From: Atopsyche davidsoni
Lineage: Eukaryota; Arthropoda; Insecta; Trichoptera; Hydrobiosidae
Direction of reading: 5' to 3'
Assembly (NCBI GenBank): GCA_022113835.1
Contig: JAILWY010000003.1
Coordinates: 10,439,501-10,503,500, forward strand
Length of the DNA: 64,000 nt
Shown: piece by piece, positions 62,241 to 64,000 of the stretch
Layout of the letters: the number at the start of each line of letters is the position of its first letter
Position numbering within the stretch: position 1 is the first letter of the stretch
Program-made: the position numbers and the translations under genes
The notes under the pieces: model-generated
What the model saw: the letters and a program-made list of their open reading frames with translations, nothing else
What the model was told of the DNA's origin: nothing
The model's database searches: none

Positions 62241-62609
62241 CTAGTACACGACAAGTAGTTGAATGACAATTTTGGCTGAGACTAGAAAACAATTTGAAAC
62301 ATTAACAATACCATATAAATACACGTCTTTTTTTCATAATTAATTCATAAGTATATATGCTTATAGATTGGATCATTTATCAATGTTAAGTTCAACGCTA
62401 ACGTATATATTGCGTATATTAATTATATCTAAAATTTTCATCACAGGTACAAATTTTATGAAGGCATGTAAATATTAAAAGATAACATATGCAGTGTACG
62501 AAAATTTCCCCGCATTGCGCCCAAAGCAAAACAGATTATATATTAAAAACACTGATAATAAATAAATTGTGTGTCAATATTTTATTGAATAGTTATAAAC
62601 ATGTTTATT

Positions 62610-62624
62610 GGGGGGGGGGGGGGG
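62610..62624 (+). repeat. Homopolymer of 15 G
   Basis: An uninterrupted G15 in AT-rich DNA, able to form a G-quadruplex. Its length may be uncertain in the assembly. Confidence 0.9.
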
Positions 62625-62719
62625 CATTTGCGATTCCGGCAGCATTTGGCTTTCAAATAATCCCCGATACGAAAACACACCAGGTTAGTGTAGAGCTCTG
62701 AAAAGATATTGAGATCGCA

Positions 62720-62950
62720 GCTTGAATTCGGTGGGCGAGCGCTCTCTCTGAATATTGAATAAGTTTCTTCAAAATACGTAGGCTTGTAAAGGCAAGGCAA
62801 TCTCGGCTATCTCAGGGCATGTCGACCTGTCGGCTTTAGCGCCACAATGACGTGGACGTGCCACGAAACCTCACGGCTCGCAATTGATTACCCGTAATTC
62901 ATCGCATCACCTCAATTCCCACTCGTGTTTAACACGTAACCTCACCATGC
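62720..62950. other. GC-richer island
   Basis: It contains TGACGTGGACGTGCCACG and CAATTGATTACCCGTAATTC, with homeodomain-type cores. No ORF. Confidence 0.3.
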
Positions 62951-63246
62951 CCAAATAATAATCAAAACCTTATAAATCATTCACTATAATACCATATAAC
63001 TGAAAATAAAAATTTATTGCTTTTTTTGTGGTACTTAAGCCGACATTAACACTCAGAACATCTATTAGGGGTTGGGTTTTCGAAAAGCTTGACTCGGTGT
63101 GTAAGATTAGAAACGACGTATCTAGGCGTTAGAGTTCTTTTATCGGTTGATTCACGCTCGCCATTTTGGCTTTGTGCGAATTAATTTATATCTCCTCCAC
63201 ACAAATACGTTTTCAGGGACATATTTAACGTATTGACAGTACTGCT

Positions 63247-63297
63247 GCCTCACTAACCCTCAAGAGTCCTCCCTGGGCTCTGGAGGGTTAGTGAGGC
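63247..63297. repeat. Strong 20-bp hairpin
   Basis: GCCTCACTAACCCTCAAGAG pairs with the reverse complement at 63278-63297 with one mismatch, around an 11-nt loop. It is not followed by a T run, so it is not a Pol III terminator. The role is unknown. Confidence 0.85.
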
Positions 63298-63770
63298 GAT
63301 TTTCCGTGGTATCTTTTAAAGAGCAAGTCACTTAATAAATAACCCCAATGACCAAGATATTTTTGTCAAAATTGCATCGTAATATCTAAATATAGTATAC
63401 AATATAAAATATAAATATACACCATTGCCTTATACCTGAAATTCATTTATATTCGTACGACATTTATATGACATAGCACACGTAATATTTCGATAACTCT
63501 CTCGGGAGTGGTATATTTAATTTATTTAGTATTAATGTATGATTTATGTTTGTTAATTATGCTTAAATTCGGGAAAAATGTTTTAAAAAAATATTATTTG
63601 TTTATCTGTAATTTCAGTAGTATCGAATTGATTTATCAGACGAATCGTATCGTTAATAAAAGAAATAAAATTAAAACAAGAATTATTGTTAAAAGGGTGA
63701 TGTATTTACTATATAAACAATTACTTTATAGTTTCATATTTTTAAAATAATATTATTTATGCAATTTGAT
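63298..63770. other. AT-rich intergenic DNA
   Basis: An 80-codon AT-driven frame (63508-63750) with poor complexity. No gene is called. Confidence 0.4.
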
Positions 63771-63780
63771 GAGTTGATAT

Positions 63781-63977
63781 TGTTAGTTGTTACTAACATG
63801 ATTAGGCACATTAGTTTACACGGAAAAATATCATCGTGATTTGTGTGGGATTTGAACCCACATCCCCAGGCTTATATGGCCGGTGTACTGACCCTTGTAC
63901 TAACGAATCACATCCAATATAATAAACCCGTAATGGGTAATAAATACGCATCTGATTGACGTTCAATCCAAAAAATA
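63781..63977 (-). mobile_element. Family F SINE-like element, copy F5 (simple form)
   Basis: Flanked by a perfect 10-bp duplication GAGTTGATAT (63771-63780 and 63978-63987). On the minus strand: leader GGATTGAACGTCAATCAGAT and TGCGTATTTATTACCCATTA, tRNA-like part with GATTCGTTAGTACAAGGGTC, GTACACCGGCCATATAAGCC and B-box-like GGGTTCAAATCCC, then tail ATCACGATGATATTTTTCC and GCCTAATCATGTTAGTAAC. This is the simplest arrangement, leader then tRNA-like then tail, without an inverted piece. Confidence 0.85.
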
Positions 63978-64000
63978 GAGTTGATATAACATAGCGCAAC

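Noticed and set aside
1..64000. CRISPR arrays, operons, rRNA genes, organelle insertions
   Set aside because: No regularly spaced direct repeats with unique spacers, no bacterial gene organisation and no rRNA-like sequence were seen. The tandem repeats present have no spacers.

Overview
This is nuclear DNA from an arthropod, most likely an insect. It is strongly AT-rich, has no prokaryote-like gene packing and no ORF longer than 159 codons. It carries fossils of classic insect transposons (Tigger/pogo, irritans-type mariner, a second mariner-like element, a non-LTR retrotransposon) and scattered GGTTA/TAACC units of the insect telomere type. The order cannot be settled from the window alone. 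A hemipteroid or similar AT-rich insect genome is a guess.

The window reads as a gene desert or very long intron. The best protein-coding evidence is one minus-strand internal exon at 43865-44030: it is bounded by good splice sites, only one of its three frames is open, and its codons are GC-rich. A weaker second exon candidate lies at 44488-44575. The only complete gene is tRNA-Gly(TCC) at 59982-60053 (minus), followed by a T6 Pol III terminator. About thirty short GC-rich islands stand out from the AT-rich background. They lack convincing ORFs and often hold recognisable binding-site words (nuclear-receptor half-sites, a CRE palindrome, ETS-like and TTTATG-type words), so they may be conserved non-coding or regulatory sequence.

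Mobile DNA fills much of the rest. (i) Family F is a tRNA-promoter-bearing, SINE-like family in five places (3213, 24587, 45556, 55989, 63781). Four copies have target-site duplications of 8-13 bp and several are folded into inverted repeats. (ii) Family B is in six places (373, 624, 9141, 14582, 16596, 40183); its 3' tail resembles the C-terminal end of the local LINE. (iii) LINE fragments lie at 4794, 7315 and 46844. (iv) Family H (37604-38215 and 42963-43745) has three hammerhead-ribozyme-like motifs, two of them head to head, plus direct repeats resembling the pseudo-LTRs of Penelope-like elements. (v) DNA transposon remnants lie at 1405, 42395 and 49338, and a foldback MITE with an internal TTAGG-type tract lies at 5482.

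Other structure includes a 188-bp-arm inverted repeat (57833-58626), an 80-bp-arm palindrome (56042-56221), an 81-bp tandem repeat that stays in frame as a 27-residue repeat (10066-10345), a ~180-bp tandem repeat (52922-53345), a 15-G run and a strong 20-bp hairpin at 63247-63297. The most interesting signal is the family H ribozyme-like motif. The exon at 43865 and the foldback SINE-like family follow.
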